A stretch of DNA of 64,000 nt, taken from contig CM055828.1 of NCBI GenBank assembly GCA_029582265.1, positions 17,781,089 to 17,845,088 on the forward strand, in the 5' to 3' direction. The notes beneath the pieces were generated by a model. The model made no database searches and was not told the origin of the DNA. It worked only from the letters and a program-made list of their open reading frames with translations. Shown here piece after piece: positions 1 through 11,061 of this stretch. The position numbers and the translations under genes are program-made. Source of the stretch: Zoroaster sp. YZ-2022 (taxonomy: Eukaryota; Echinodermata; Asteroidea; Forcipulatida; Zoroasteridae). Position 1 is the stretch's first letter. Each line of letters starts with the position of its first letter.

Positions 1-184
1 ATAAATGCAAGGACATGTGGCTAGGAGGTAAAACTAAAACCACTCAACAGTACATACACAGCTCTGTGTGACTCTGTGGTTTGACCTACTAATTGGCAAT
101 GCACCCAAAAATACTCAAGTGACTGTCTGTGAGTGCCGTGCTGACTGGGCCAAATTTCAGCCTGGGCATAGGAGGGTTAATGGA
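1..184. other. Unassigned flank, no gene seen
   Basis: No coding region, RNA gene or repeat is recognised here. The short open frame on the plus strand runs into the tRNA-like head of the SINE that follows and looks like chance. Confidence 0.5.
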
Positions 185-526
185 GTGTCGTGGCCGAGGT
201 CTAGCTTACCGGACTCAAGTTCTGGTGTTAGCAGCAGAATGTGGGTTTGAATCCCGGCCGTGACACTTGTGTCCTTGAGCAAGACACTTAACCATAATTG
301 CTTCTCTCCACCCAGGGGTTAAATGGGTACCTGTGAGGGCAGAGTTGGTTGATTAGCCCTATATGTGCTGTAATGGCAGCAATTGAGCTGTATACTCCCC
401 AGGGAGCTGAGATGGTTTCAGGAATGATTTATGAGCCTGATGAGCAGGGGTAATAATAGGCGCCTTGAGCACCACTCAGTTGGTGGATACGTGCGCTATA
501 TAAGTCCACACATTATTATTATTATT
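185..526 (+). mobile_element. tRNA-Leu(CAA)-derived SINE with LINE-type 3' tail
   Basis: The head (185-268) folds like a class II tRNA. The ends GTGTC and GACAC can pair. The anticodon stem CCGGA/TCTGG encloses the loop CTCAAGT, giving anticodon CAA (Leu). The T-arm carries a B-box, GGTTTGAATCC at 244-254. The body contains the stretch TTGAGCAAGACACTTAACC, which resembles central domains conserved in several metazoan SINE superfamilies; that comparison is from memory. The tail (460-526) is the same as the 3' end of the L2-like LINE in this window (10995-11061): a GCGCCTTGAGC start, a GTGGATA core, a GTGCGC..TATA block, then (ATT)n. SINEs with LINE-like tails are normally moved in trans by that LINE. 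No target-site duplication was identified. Confidence 0.85.
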
Positions 527-613
527 TCTCTTTCTCTCTTTCTCTAGCTGGCTGCACCGAGAGTGAATGATTTCCTATGTCTAAATTGTCTTTTTAATTA
601 CTTTGTGTTATAG

Positions 614-856
614 GAACTTGTGAAGCCAGTGTCCCATCCACTAGTCGGGCCTCCCGTTATCTCGAAGAAGGCAGCATCGTCCATGGACTGTAGAAGAGAA
701 GAGAGCGTCATGGAGGGACTACAGAGATTTTTTCTGATGAAGAAACTACCCGGCAAGCGTGACATTGAAGCGGCCTGTCCTGTGGCACTCGCGACTCGAA
801 CGTGGCGGAACATTAAAGACTTTTGCAAAAACACAATGAAGCTCTATCAAAGTTGA
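614..856 (+). CDS. Possible terminal host exon, C-terminal SANT-like module
   Basis: An open frame of 80 codons ending in TGA follows a plausible 3' splice site (TTTGTGTTATAG at 602-613). The peptide has no repeat character. Its second half (residues from about 27 on) contains EESVMEGLQRFF, LPGKRDIEAAC and RTWRNIKDFCKNTM. This spacing resembles the C-terminal module seen in many uncharacterised fish and invertebrate proteins, with W/E-rich start, PGK-C, then R-W-x-x-IK-x-x-V-x-N; the comparison is from memory. A function cannot be named, and the upstream exons would lie outside the window. The nearest AATAAA on this strand is at 1638-1643, beyond the microsatellites. It could instead be a relic of a transposon-borne gene. 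Confidence 0.4.
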   Translation, partial: ELVKPVSHPLVGPPVISKKAASSMDCRREESVMEGLQRFFLMKKLPGKRDIEAACPVALATRTWRNIKDFCKNTMKLYQS

Positions 857-1187
857 AAGTTAGCGTGAACTGAAAAGGTATTGTACGCCTTGTGAACAGA
901 CAATAGAAAAACAAGTTAAGCCAAAAAGACAAATGTACCTCCAAATTGCCCAGCGAGCAGATTTATCATTCCTGTGTTCATTGACTAATTATGCGGAAGA
1001 TGCTTACAGATAGTTAATATCTCCCAAGCACTAAGAAAACATTATGGCATATGCCTAAAGTGCAGGTAATCATCACAGACAGTGATTGTGTATGTAGTCC
1101 TCAATTTGATAGATACTACCCAAATTGTACCACTGTCCTCCGTTTGATAGAATACCAAGTATCGTCTCAGTTTGCTGTGGTCTACAG

Positions 1188-1546
<359 letters not shown>

Positions 1547-1637
1547 AATTTATGTACTTCACCTTTAAGTTTTTTAATTTGTACATATTCTTTAGCACCT
1601 GTATTTTGTTTACGTATTGCTGTATTTGTACTTGTGA

Positions 1638-1643
1638 AATAAA
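1638..1643 (+). promoter_or_regulatory. Possible polyadenylation signal AATAAA
   Basis: A canonical AATAAA hexamer lies about 20 bp before a long (AAT)n tract. It could serve the exon ending at 856, or be the 3' end of an unrecognised retroposon whose tail seeded the AAT repeat. Neither reading is proven. Confidence 0.25.
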
Positions 1644-1662
1644 AGGAGTTTAACTCCATTTG

Positions 1663-1786
<124 letters not shown>

Positions 1787-4331
1787 TATTATTATGTAGT
1801 GTAGAATCATCTGGTAACTTACGCCAAAGAAAACAATTTTCTTGTTTCTGGTCTCTGAACGCATCACCTTCAATACATCTTCATAAAATGAGGTTGTGAT
1901 TTTCATGTCTGAGAAGCTTGCTTCCCCTTGGAACAGCTATCTTAATGTTAGGATTCCTCCACTAAAATTTTGCTATGCGTTCCTTGAACTAGACGATCTT
2001 GACACACTGCCGCCAAAGAACCCAACACGACAAACACTTCCGTTGTTGTCTACGTAGGTAGTGTGGTTTCCTGTGTAACCACCTCCCAGTGTTTTTTCAT
2101 GAGTATACGAGTACGTTAAACATTAGGGTCATGATATCCCTGCCAACTCTGGGGTCTGAAGATAGGTTCGCAGACAAAAATGGAAAAAAATACCACCTCC
2201 TCCTAATTTCATTATATGAAAAAAATAAACGTCCGACCATGAAGGAGGAAACATACCAAACTGAATCTTCTTACATAGGCCTACATAGATAGGATACAAA
2301 TGGCCCACCTGGTCAACCATCCTTTAGAAGGTGGTATTTTTGAAATTTTTGTCTTCAGACCCCAGTCAACCCTCCAATGAAAGTATGATTGGTCCTTCCT
2401 TGTTCAAGGGCAGATATTATGTACCTATAATTTGTATGCATATAAAAATCTGACCGCTCATGTGGGCACCACAGGAGCCCCAAAAATGGCAAAAAATAAC
2501 TTATGTTGGTTTATGTGGGTTTTGAAGGACTCCCGACTTGAAAAGGAGATGACATATACTACGGTACTTTTGACAGAAAATTCTAGCTGATTGGGTGCCA
2601 TTCACCCTGTGCAGGACAATTTCGTGATAGGCGTATAAGCCTCTGAAAATGAAAAACGGGAGCGTGGCTATATTTTTCAGGGAGTCATATCTTGGAAACG
2701 ACCCGGAGAAAAACTTATTGTGTGTTCATTACTCCCATAGAGGTAGGCCTCTGATTCGGTCACTGACAATTTTTCAACACTTTAGGCTTTTTGGGCGTGG
2801 AATGACCCAGTAGTACAGTCATGTTACGAGTACGACTTGAGTATGAGTAGCCACCTCCTAGACATGAATGCGGGTAAGTGTTAATAGTTAATTGTTAAAG
2901 TGTTGAACAAAGTACACCACTATGCCCACGACGATAACTGCGATGATTGCGCAGATTACATGTTCACCCCTGCAGGAACAATTTTCTGGCTGTGGTCCTT
3001 GTGATGGATAGTGCTAAGCGAACAGCCCATGATGGTGGATCACTCAAACTTCCTCCATGGTCACACGGCACTCGAATTTCCCGTTGGTAACTGTCAGACA
3101 TGGTGACGTTTGAGTTTAGTCTGGGGAGAAATGCAAAACAATTTTATCCAGTTTCTGGTCCAGCACGATGTGTTTTTGTTTTGGTGAATACTGTGAGTAC
3201 AGGAAAGATGTGTTAGCAACACAATGCCCCGCTACCGTAACCGTTCCTATATGACTTTCAAACATCAAATTACATAGAAGCTATCTGATGGGCCATTCAT
3301 TTACATCACCATTGTTTTATTTTGGTAAATATTTTGGTAAATATTTTGGTAAATATTGATCTGGACCTGTGTCCCAAATACAAACAAAAGATTTTACAAA
3401 TTAATAATATTAATATTTCGAAATTCCTGGATACAGAAACATTATTCGATGCAGTTAAATATATCTAGCCTGGTCATATTCAGTCGAATATACAGTCGAA
3501 TTAGAATTCGTTCAAGGGTTGGCAGCTATGCTGCAAACTTAAACAAATAAATGATTATGTTTCATTGTTATTATACTAAGGCAAATTTTCTGCACCAATT
3601 TTTTTTTTTTATTTCCTTAAATTTCTTAAATTTTTGAAAATTTACATTGAATGTCTTTATTTACTGATAAAACTCTAATATGGTGTGTAGGACATCGTAC
3701 ATATTTCTCATCTGGGAATTTCCCATGTAGGTGTAATATAGGCCTACCATTGGAGCATGCTCAGTCGCTATAGTCCCAGAACACCGTATTACAAAAGAAA
3801 TTTAGTGCCCTTTCTCGCGACCTTTCTCACTCTCTGACGCTGTCACCGTACAACATTGTACCTTGAATAGTGTAGGCCAATGTATCGTCAAGACCCGTAG
3901 TGTCAAAGTTGTGTTTGTACCAAATGTACTAGTCCGATACATCCATACTCGAAAATGTCCGACATATCAGTCCGGATGTATCTCCACGGCATTTACATCT
4001 CTATTTCTGTTAATATATCTCGTACGTGTACATTGCATACGGAGTTTAATTTTATAGGCCTACAACGTAACGGAATGAAATGAGCGTGGAAATTTTCTCC
4101 TTTTTTACATGATATTGGGTCACAAATTTTCCTTTCTCAAGTCATCACCTCTCAATATAACAAACTTGAAGAATAACTACAGGTTAAGGTATGACAAATA
4201 TAGGTCTTTCTGTGGGAAAATGCGTGGAAATTTACACCATTATTGAATGGCAGCATTTGTACAGTACATGTCCCACAGTAATACACGAGCATGTGTGTTG
4301 TGTATGAAGCGTCAATGACATTTTTTATTTT
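1787..4331. other. AT-rich intergenic stretch
   Basis: No supported gene. Short open frames lack recognisable domains. The only local structure noted is a 12-bp tandem repeat (TTTTGGTAAATA, three units at about 3320-3355) and several TAGGCCT octamer-like motifs (near 2273, 2743, 3738 and 4050). Confidence 0.6.
3320..3355. repeat. 12-bp minisatellite, three units
   Basis: Three consecutive copies of TTTTGGTAAATA within AT-rich spacer DNA. Confidence 0.85.
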
Positions 4332-4802
4332 AATAATAATAATAATAATAATAAAGATTTTTAGCGCGCACATATCCACCCTGCTGGGCGCTCAAGGCGC
4401 GGAAACAAAGAAAAAACATTAATACAAACAATATACAATGATAGCATAGGGAAAAAAATTATGTACCGAGATACATGTACCTACAATGCAATTACAAATA
4501 TACATCATCTTTGAAGAGTTGTGACATAAGATGAGTTTTAAGCATCGACTTGAATCTGGTTATACTATGACAAGATTTGAGTTTAGTTGGAAGATGATTC
4601 CAGAGTCTCGGAGCTGCGACAGAAAACGACCTATCACCCCAGTTCCGTTTTGAAGTTGGTTCCTTTAGGAGTGACATGTTGCTGGAGCGCAAATTGCGTG
4701 ATGGAGTGTAGACTTTAAGCAGTTCAGAAATATAAATTGGAGCAATGTTATTAAAAGATTTGTGAACAATTAGCATAAGTTTAAAAAACAATTCTCTGTG
4801 AA
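4332..4802 (-). mobile_element. L2-like LINE copy C, 5'-truncated
   Basis: The minus strand matches the last 470 bp of copy A (about 10600-11061). It includes the end of the RT ORF (4791-4492, ending KDDVYL), the 3' UTR, the GCGCCTTGAGCGCC tail and the ATT repeat (seen here as AAT at 4332-4353). Homology stops abruptly at 4802, as expected for 5' truncation during target-primed reverse transcription. It is useful as an independent copy for defining the 3' end of the family. Confidence 0.93.
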
Positions 4803-5658
4803 TGTTGTGCTTTGCTCGGACTACTTCGCATCTTGCTTTAAAATAGAACGAGTCAAGCTACAGTTACAAGACTCAGACTGTCAGAGCAGATGTTGTGCCT
4901 ACAATACTTTTCTTATAATTAAAATTAGTTGACTTTTAAATGAACCGACCAATTTTCTCATTAATACATATTTACTCTAGAGAGACTTGTGCACTTAAAT
5001 CCATTTATTGTATTCACATCTTTACTTTTCATCAGATATTTTGGAGATGTTAATCGTTTTGGGCCCCAGGCCAACTATATCCAGTAGGCATACAAAAGTA
5101 TCTAAAAAATCTTTAAAATGGCAATGCTTTATTTGATTTATAAGCCGTTTTTTATTTTTTAATACATATACTTTTACAGTGTCACATAAAGTAGGCTACT
5201 TGTATTTACCTTGTAGTGAGGAAGTTAACCTTAAAATGAGACATTTCACAAATTGATTGTTAGAAGTATTCTAGAAGTTCCGGAATGAGTGTTATTGATG
5301 GGCTCACAATAATTCTGTTTTGGCAATACATAGATCTGTGTTTTTATTGAAAGATAATGTGAAAACAAACATTTGAAATTATTTATTTCTTATCTTCCAG
5401 CGTAAGAAGAATCGAAAACCACCCAAAGTACGACATGACTCACATGAGATGTGGTGGGTGTACAGAGGAACTAAAAGTTACCACAGCAGTGAAATACCCT
5501 AATGTGTCCATTGTTCAGAAAGAACAATCGTACTTTTAACAAAATCGTCAGAGCACAGACCAAATCAGAAGATTTTAAGGTTGTCAACAACTCAGCATTG
5601 CACCTTTGTTAAAAATTATTCTGAGACACCCAAGCATAGTATTTTGTAAATGTAATTT
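4803..5658. other. Intergenic stretch with one weak exon candidate
   Basis: AT-rich and without repeats that I recognise. The only gene-like signal is the acceptor plus short open frame at 5401-5502, described separately. Confidence 0.5.
5401..5502 (+). CDS. Weak candidate terminal exon (33 codons)
   Basis: A strong-looking 3' splice site (TTTATTTCTTATCTTCCAG, ending at 5400) is followed by a 33-codon open frame ending in TAA. The peptide begins RKKNRKPPKVRHD and includes MWWVYRGTKSY. No domain is recognised, no matching upstream exon is visible, and the length is within chance. It is recorded only because of the acceptor quality. Confidence 0.15.
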   Translation, partial: RKKNRKPPKVRHDSHEMWWVYRGTKSYHSSEIP

Positions 5659-5793
5659 CATGCTCCTTCGCTTCGCTCATACGCATGAAAAATAGTTTCA
5701 TTCTAATGGACGACATAATATTGACGCTGACACTATTTCTGATTTCATAATTCTTTATTATTCAGAGCATGGGAAACGGCCAGCTGTGACCGC
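5659..5793 (-). repeat. Split direct repeat B2 (3' terminus of DIRS-like element)
   Basis: 135 bp identical to 13368-13502. It starts CATGCTCCTTCGC on the plus strand and marks the 3' end of the element. Confidence 0.95.
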
Positions 5794-6079
5794 AGGGTTA
5801 CACAGGTTTGATTGTACAAAAGTTATTAATTGTTGTAAATAATTATTATTGATATAAATTAGTAAAATTTAGTAAATATATAGTTAGTAAACTTCATTAG
5901 CCACCATTCTGCTCTACTTTAGAGCATTGCCCTTCAGGCTCCTCGGACAACTGTCCGTCTCGGTACTTCGTACCTTCATCTCTTCTTTTCAATATTCCAA
6001 TACCTTCTGTATACACGTAATTCCTTTTACCGAGTTCCTGTAAATATCTGCACATTTTTATATATTTTTTGGGGGGTTA

Positions 6080-6840
6080 ACTTTGAAGTAATCTTGAAAC
6101 TTCCAATCTACGAGAAACTTCTGTTTTTTGCATTGTGGGTCTTCCAACGACCATGTTCCATAAGTAATTCTTCAGATAGCCCTTTATTTATTACTGACCA
6201 AGTGTGACGCCCCTCCTGACCTCATGCTATGGAGTCCATATTTCTTTGGATCATCTATTCCGACTTGCTTAAGTGCGTCTAAGAACAATTCCCGGTATCT
6301 AGTATAGCTGAGAGGTCTTTGCGCGATGGGTTTATATGATTCTTGTAGATGATTGATATGATAGAGCCGAAAAGAGAAATTCATCCTGTCCGAACATTAG
6401 GTTGCATTTTGACATGTATCTATATAGAACTTGTACTGAAGAATAAAGGTCTTTAGTATCCGAAATGAACGTGGTGGAACCCTCTCTACACACGTCTGTT
6501 TTAGACCTTGGAATGTAGATTTCTACACCTCTACCGTCCGGCAATTGTTTTATATGGCTGGTCTCGAGTTGGGCCATTTCATCATGCCTAAGCAAAAGAG
6601 TGAATTTGAGTAAGATGTAGCAAGCCGTCCTCATTTGGATCAGGGAACTATCGGGCTTTGCATATTTCTCCACTATTAATTTGACCAGATCTAAGGATAT
6701 TGGTTCTTTTTGATGCGGCGGTTTATGAAGTTTTCTCTTTTGCGCATTTAGGATATGTTGCACCACCTTTGAATCTAGAGGGTTAGGTTTGGAATTGATT
6801 AATGAATGAAGCCATTTTAGGTTTTTGAATAATCTAATGC
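6080..6840 (-). pseudogene. Tyrosine recombinase of DIRS-like element (frameshifted)
   Basis: This would integrate the circular cDNA of the element. On the minus strand the open frame at about 6840-6332 holds an N-terminal helical part and the first catalytic region (TLLLRHDEMAQLE, the Arg I box). A second frame (6384-6184) holds GLHSMRSGGAS, the HxxR box. A third frame continues as LMEHGRWKT, the conserved H/G-x-W region. Frame changes therefore occur near 6340-6380 and near 6190. Downstream of HGRW, where family members have the nucleophilic tyrosine (typically AKDGYV), I read AKNRSF, so the nucleophile is not evident. The copy is probably inactive. The start is unclear because hydrophobic residues upstream (6946-6850) do not look like this family. 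Confidence 0.8.
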
Positions 6841-6959
6841 AAAAAAAAGGAAACAAAAAAAATGGATTAGATGACATGTTAATTACACTCATTCGTACAA
6901 TCAATATAAAGTACACAAATATCGCCATGGAAGCTGTCCGACCCAAACAATGAATTCTT

Positions 6960-7128
6960 GTTCCTTCCTAGTTGTAGTACCTGTGACCCCTGTACGGTAA
7001 AAGTTCCCTTTATCCAGACTCTATAGCAGGACCAGAGTAACGGCCAGAATGAAGAGGAAGGCCATAATGGGCAAACTAAAGCCCCCCTTTCCCTTACATA
7101 AATAAAGATGTCTAAGTACGCTTGGTAT
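6960..7128 (-). pseudogene. C-terminal end of DIRS-like RT-RNase H ORF, separated by LINE insertion
   Basis: Minus-strand reading gives IPSVLRHLYLCKGKG, then, after a one-base shift in a G run, ALVCPLWPSSSFWPLLWS. This is the usual C-terminal tail of DIRS-family RT-RNase H proteins. It continues directly from PLWSL, which ends at 11062 on the other side of the inserted LINE. Joining the two sides gives an uninterrupted frame, fixing the insertion junctions at 7128/7129 and 11061/11062. Confidence 0.8.
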
Positions 7129-7493
7129 AGTCATAGTCATAGTTGAGCGCCTAGCAAGCAGCCACTCATAACAGCTCTCCAGTTTTTGTGCTAAGTAAGT
7201 GTTTTGTAGCTACAAGTTTGTCTTCATTTTTATACTAGTGGATTTCTTATTACATCTGGAATCTACTGGACGTTTTATGTGAGTATTTGTACATTTGTTT
7301 TCTTATAATAAGTGAAAAACTGTTGTTTTGTTGTCTCTCCAGAAAGTTTTTACTGTTGAGTGTATATACATTTTGGATCTTCATTTTATTTGTGCAGTCA
7401 ACTCTGATTTAGATTATAACCTGTAGCTAGAGATTATAACCTGTAGCTTGACCACAAGCCTTTTGTTTGGATCAACAACTCTGTGATCAGACA

Positions 7494-7941
7494 ATGGAGG
7501 TCTACATCCTGTTTATTCTACTCCTGCTATCCAGACCATTGTGTCTCAATGACTCATCAGAAGATGGCTACAAGATGCAATCTACAGATTGTTCACCCAA
7601 GATCCGCCATCTTAAATTCTTGAGACGTCCTATATCATACTATGATAATTCATCTGCACCTTTCACCTGGAACTCTTAATTTCTGGTGACATAAACCCAA
7701 ACCCTGGACCTGAAACACTGATCAACACACCCAAAAACGCCACTCAGCTCCATAAAATTTCCTATAGCCGCAATGAACTACTCAATCTTCACAACGCTCC
7801 ATGTACCGATGCAGCTTTATCTTATTCAGCATTGAGTCAATTGAACTCTCTTGGGATACTTGCTAATCAACCCAAAACATACCGCCGCACACATAGAGGT
7901 AAAAAGCTGGTCGCCGTAGAATGGACAGCCTTACACAACTA
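7494..7941 (+). pseudogene. N-terminal ORF of L2-like copy A with 2A-like motif
   Basis: From ATG at 7494 the peptide starts with a hydrophobic stretch (MEVYILFILLLLSRPL), then about 45 further residues. A frame change near 7670 leads into HLELLISGDINPNPGP (2A-like motif at 7685-7711) and about 76 more residues to TAA at 7939-7941. 2A peptides (consensus D-V/I-E-x-N-P-G-P) cause ribosome skipping between G and P. N-terminal 2A-like sequences are documented in APE-type LINEs of several marine invertebrates. Here the third position is N rather than E, so activity is uncertain. The end overlaps the ATG of the endonuclease ORF (7921) by 21 bases, which may be a real two-ORF arrangement or a frameshift. 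Confidence 0.7.
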
Positions 7942-8896
7942 AGCACTCCTGCCTTATCAACCCCAGCAGTGAACTTAACCACATCAACAAGCGACATTGG
8001 CATAACTTCAACTCCAAATGTTCATGATGAGTCTAAACTTCAGCTCTGTGTACTAAACACTCAATCCATATGTAACAAATCGGATGAATTTGTTGACTTT
8101 GTACTTCAAAACAATTTGGATCTTGTTGCCATAACCGAGACTTGGTTTAAACCCGATGATGACTTTCCCCGTGAGTGTACTCCTGCTGGCTACTCTCTCC
8201 ATCATATCCCCAGACCAAAAAGACCGGTGGAGGGTTGCACTTCTCTTTAGGTCCAGTTTATCTGTCAGTATGAAAAGTGTTAACATTGACTACCTAACAT
8301 TTGAATCTCTGCATGCTGAGGTAACGTGCAACTCTAGATCTGTTCGCCTTGTTAATATTTATCGACCAGAAAGGGATGTTGATGGTAAACATGTAAACTT
8401 CTCCAGTTTTCTGCAGGAATTTGAGAAATTAATTGTGGATTATCTCTTGCACCCATCTGACATTATTTTAACCGGCGATTTTAACATTCATATGGACATC
8501 TCTTCAAACAATTATGCGAATCAGTTTAAAGATCTGCTCTCTGCTCATGGACTTATCCAGCATATCACAGCACCCACTCATCGATATGGTCACTGTCTTG
8601 ACCTCATGATAACGCGTGAAAATACTTCACCTCTTATCTCGAATATAACTATCCATCCCGGCTTATCTGATCATTATGCAATCATGGCAGATATGAACCT
8701 TAAAAAACCTCCCATGCCTACCATTTCTGTAACTACTCGCCACTGGAAAAATGTAAATATTAGAGATTTATGTCATGATCTTGAATCTCAACTGGAAAAT
8801 GTAAACCTTGAAGATGGTGAGCTGGATTCTTGTGTCAATCTATTTGAATCTACTGTCCGTAACATCTTGGACGATCATGCTCCGCAAAAAAACTAG
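7921..8896 (+). pseudogene. AP endonuclease domain of L2-like copy A (one frameshift)
   Basis: This nicks the target DNA to start reverse transcription. The first frame (7921-8250) has CVLNTQSICNKSDEFVDFV and AITETW, the N-terminal Asn and Glu boxes of APE domains. The second (from about 8230 to 8896) has the YRPERD region, TGDFNIHMD (GDFN box) and GLSDHYAI (SDH box). The switch lies at GGTGGAGGGTTGC (about 8225-8240), where bases appear lost from G runs. The product then continues to HAPQK, where a seven-A run (copy B has six) shifts the frame again. Confidence 0.88.
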
Positions 8897-10904
8897 AACT
8901 GTAAAACTACAATCTGAATCCCCTGGTTCAATGATGATATTCGTGCTGCAAAAGGAAAATCCGTCGTCAACTTGAACGAAAATGGCGTGACAATGGGAAA
9001 CTTGGAGTACATCGGCAAAGAATACTGTAACCAACGAGATATTGTGAAGAACATGATTAACCAGGCCAAAATAACTCACTACTCATCTCTTGTGGAAGAG
9101 AACTCTGGCGATCAGAAAAACTCTTTAACATTGTTGAAAAGCTGCTTCATAAACCCAAAAGCTCCAGTGCTTCCATCTACACACTCAATCAGGACCTCGC
9201 TAATGAATTTTCAAACTTTTTTGTCACAAAAATTGAGAATATCCGTCGTTATTTTCCCCCAGTACCTGTCATTCTATCACAAACACCATCACGCAAGGAT
9301 CCACAATGTAGACTGTCTATGTTTGAGCCTACTAGTGTTACGGAGATCAAGAAACTCATCATGAAATCGCCATCAAAATCGTGTGAACTTGATCCAGTGC
9401 CAACTTCGCTAATAAAACAAAATATTGATGTGTTTGCTAAGTATATCACAGTTATTGTAAACAGATCTCTTCTTCCGGTTGTTTCCCTGATAGCCAGAAG
9501 ATTGCTCATGTTAAACCACTCCTGAAGAAACCCAATTTGGACAAGGAAGTTTTCAAAAATTACCGACCGGTAGCGAATTTAAAGTACCTTGGAAAAACAA
9601 TCGAGCGAGTTGTTTCATCACGGATCTCTGACCATGTTCGTGTGAATAACCTGTCGGATACATTTCAGTCAGCCTATAAACCATTTCATGGAACGGAAAC
9701 TGCTCTTCTCCGCGTCAACAATGACATTTTATCTGCCATGGATGATGGAAAAATCACTGCATTAGTTTTGTTGGACTTAAGCGCCGCTTTTGACACGGTC
9801 GATCACAAAATCCTTCTCTCCCGCCTGCAATATCATCTTGGAATACATGACACAGCCCTGGATTGGTGTAAGTCCTACCTTTTAAATAGGCCTCAGCATG
9901 TTTGTATTGGTAATGCCACCTCCGAGCCTGTTATTCTTGACTATTCTGTACCCCAAGGCTCCGTGCTCGGCCCACAGTGGTTTACTGTTTATACGTTTCC
10001 AGTTCGTGATATCATTTTGAAGTATAATTTAAATTACCATGTCTACGCTGATGACACGCAGCTCTACATTACTTTTAAATCTTCTCAAGAACCTGCCGAT
10101 TCCTGCATTACAACACTGGAGAAATGTATTCAAGAGATTCGAAGTTGGATGCGACAAAACTTCCTGAAATTGAACGACGAAAAAACAGAATTTGTTCTAT
10201 TTGGATCACGTCAGCAATTGTCTAAAGTTTCTCTTCCATCTATTGCAATTGGTGACTCGCAGATAACCCCCTCATCACAAGCACGTAATTTGGGTGTTAT
10301 ATTTGACTCGACAATGACTTTAAAACCTCATATCTCCAACATTGTTCGCATATCATCATTTCATATCAGAAATATCAGCCGAATAAGGAAATACTTGAAT
10401 AAAAGTGCTACTGAACAAATTATTCATGCGTTTGTCACATCACGTCTCGATAACGGGAATGCTCTACTCTACGGTCTCCCGCAGAATCAAATATCTCGTC
10501 TTCAGAACATACAAAACACAGCAGCTCGTGTTGTGACTTTGTCCAAAAAGTCATGCCATATCACGCCAATCTTGAAAGAACTGCACTGGCTTCCTGTTTC
10601 ACAGAGAATTGTTTTTAAACTTATGCTAATTGTTCACAAATCTTTTAATAACATTGCTCCAATTTATATTTCTGAACTGCTTAAAGTCTACACTCCATCA
10701 CGCAATTTGCGCTCCAGCAACATGTCACTCCTAAAGGAACCAACATCAAAACGGAACTGGGGTGATAGGTCTTTTTCTGTCGCGGCCGAGACTCTGGAAT
10801 CATCTTCAACTAAACTCAAATCTTGTCATAGTATAACTAGATTTAAGTCGATGCTTAAAACTCATCTTATGTCACAATTCTTCAAAGATGATGTATATTT
10901 GTAA
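8897..10904 (+). pseudogene. Reverse transcriptase of L2-like copy A
   Basis: The linker (8897-9530) is open only in pieces and includes SCELDPVPTSLIK, which precedes the RT fingers. The long frame from about 9500 to 10904 carries [42 protein letters not shown] (catalytic Asp, motif A), VPQGSVLGP (motif B) and YADDTQLY (motif C, both Asp present). It ends at KDDVYL. This part alone is intact for about 455 codons. The whole is inactive as read because of upstream shifts, but the RT core retains its catalytic residues. Confidence 0.92.
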
Positions 10905-11061
10905 TTCCATTGTAGGTACGTGTATCTCAGTACATAATTTTTCCCTACGTTATCATTGTATATTGTTTGTATTCATGTTTTTATCTTTGTTTCCGCGCCT
11001 TGAGCGCCCAGCAGGGTGGATATGTGCGCGCTATAAATCTTTATTATTATTATTATTATTA

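Larger units (their letters stand above)
7129..11061 (+). mobile_element. L2-like LINE copy A, near full length, inserted in DIRS-like element
   Basis: A 3,933-bp non-LTR retrotransposon. It has a 5' UTR of about 365 bp, an N-terminal region with hydrophobic segment and 2A-like motif, an AP endonuclease, a reverse transcriptase, and a 3' UTR ending in GCGCCTTGAGCGCC...(ATT)n. Placement in the L2/CR1 group rests on the RT signature ([30 protein letters not shown]) and C-terminus. The DIRS-like coding frame continues perfectly when the LINE is removed, so any target duplication is at most a few bases. Frameshifts near 7670, 8236, 8889 and 9470 break the ORF. Copies B (23270-25958) and C (4332-4802) belong to the same family. 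Confidence 0.93.
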
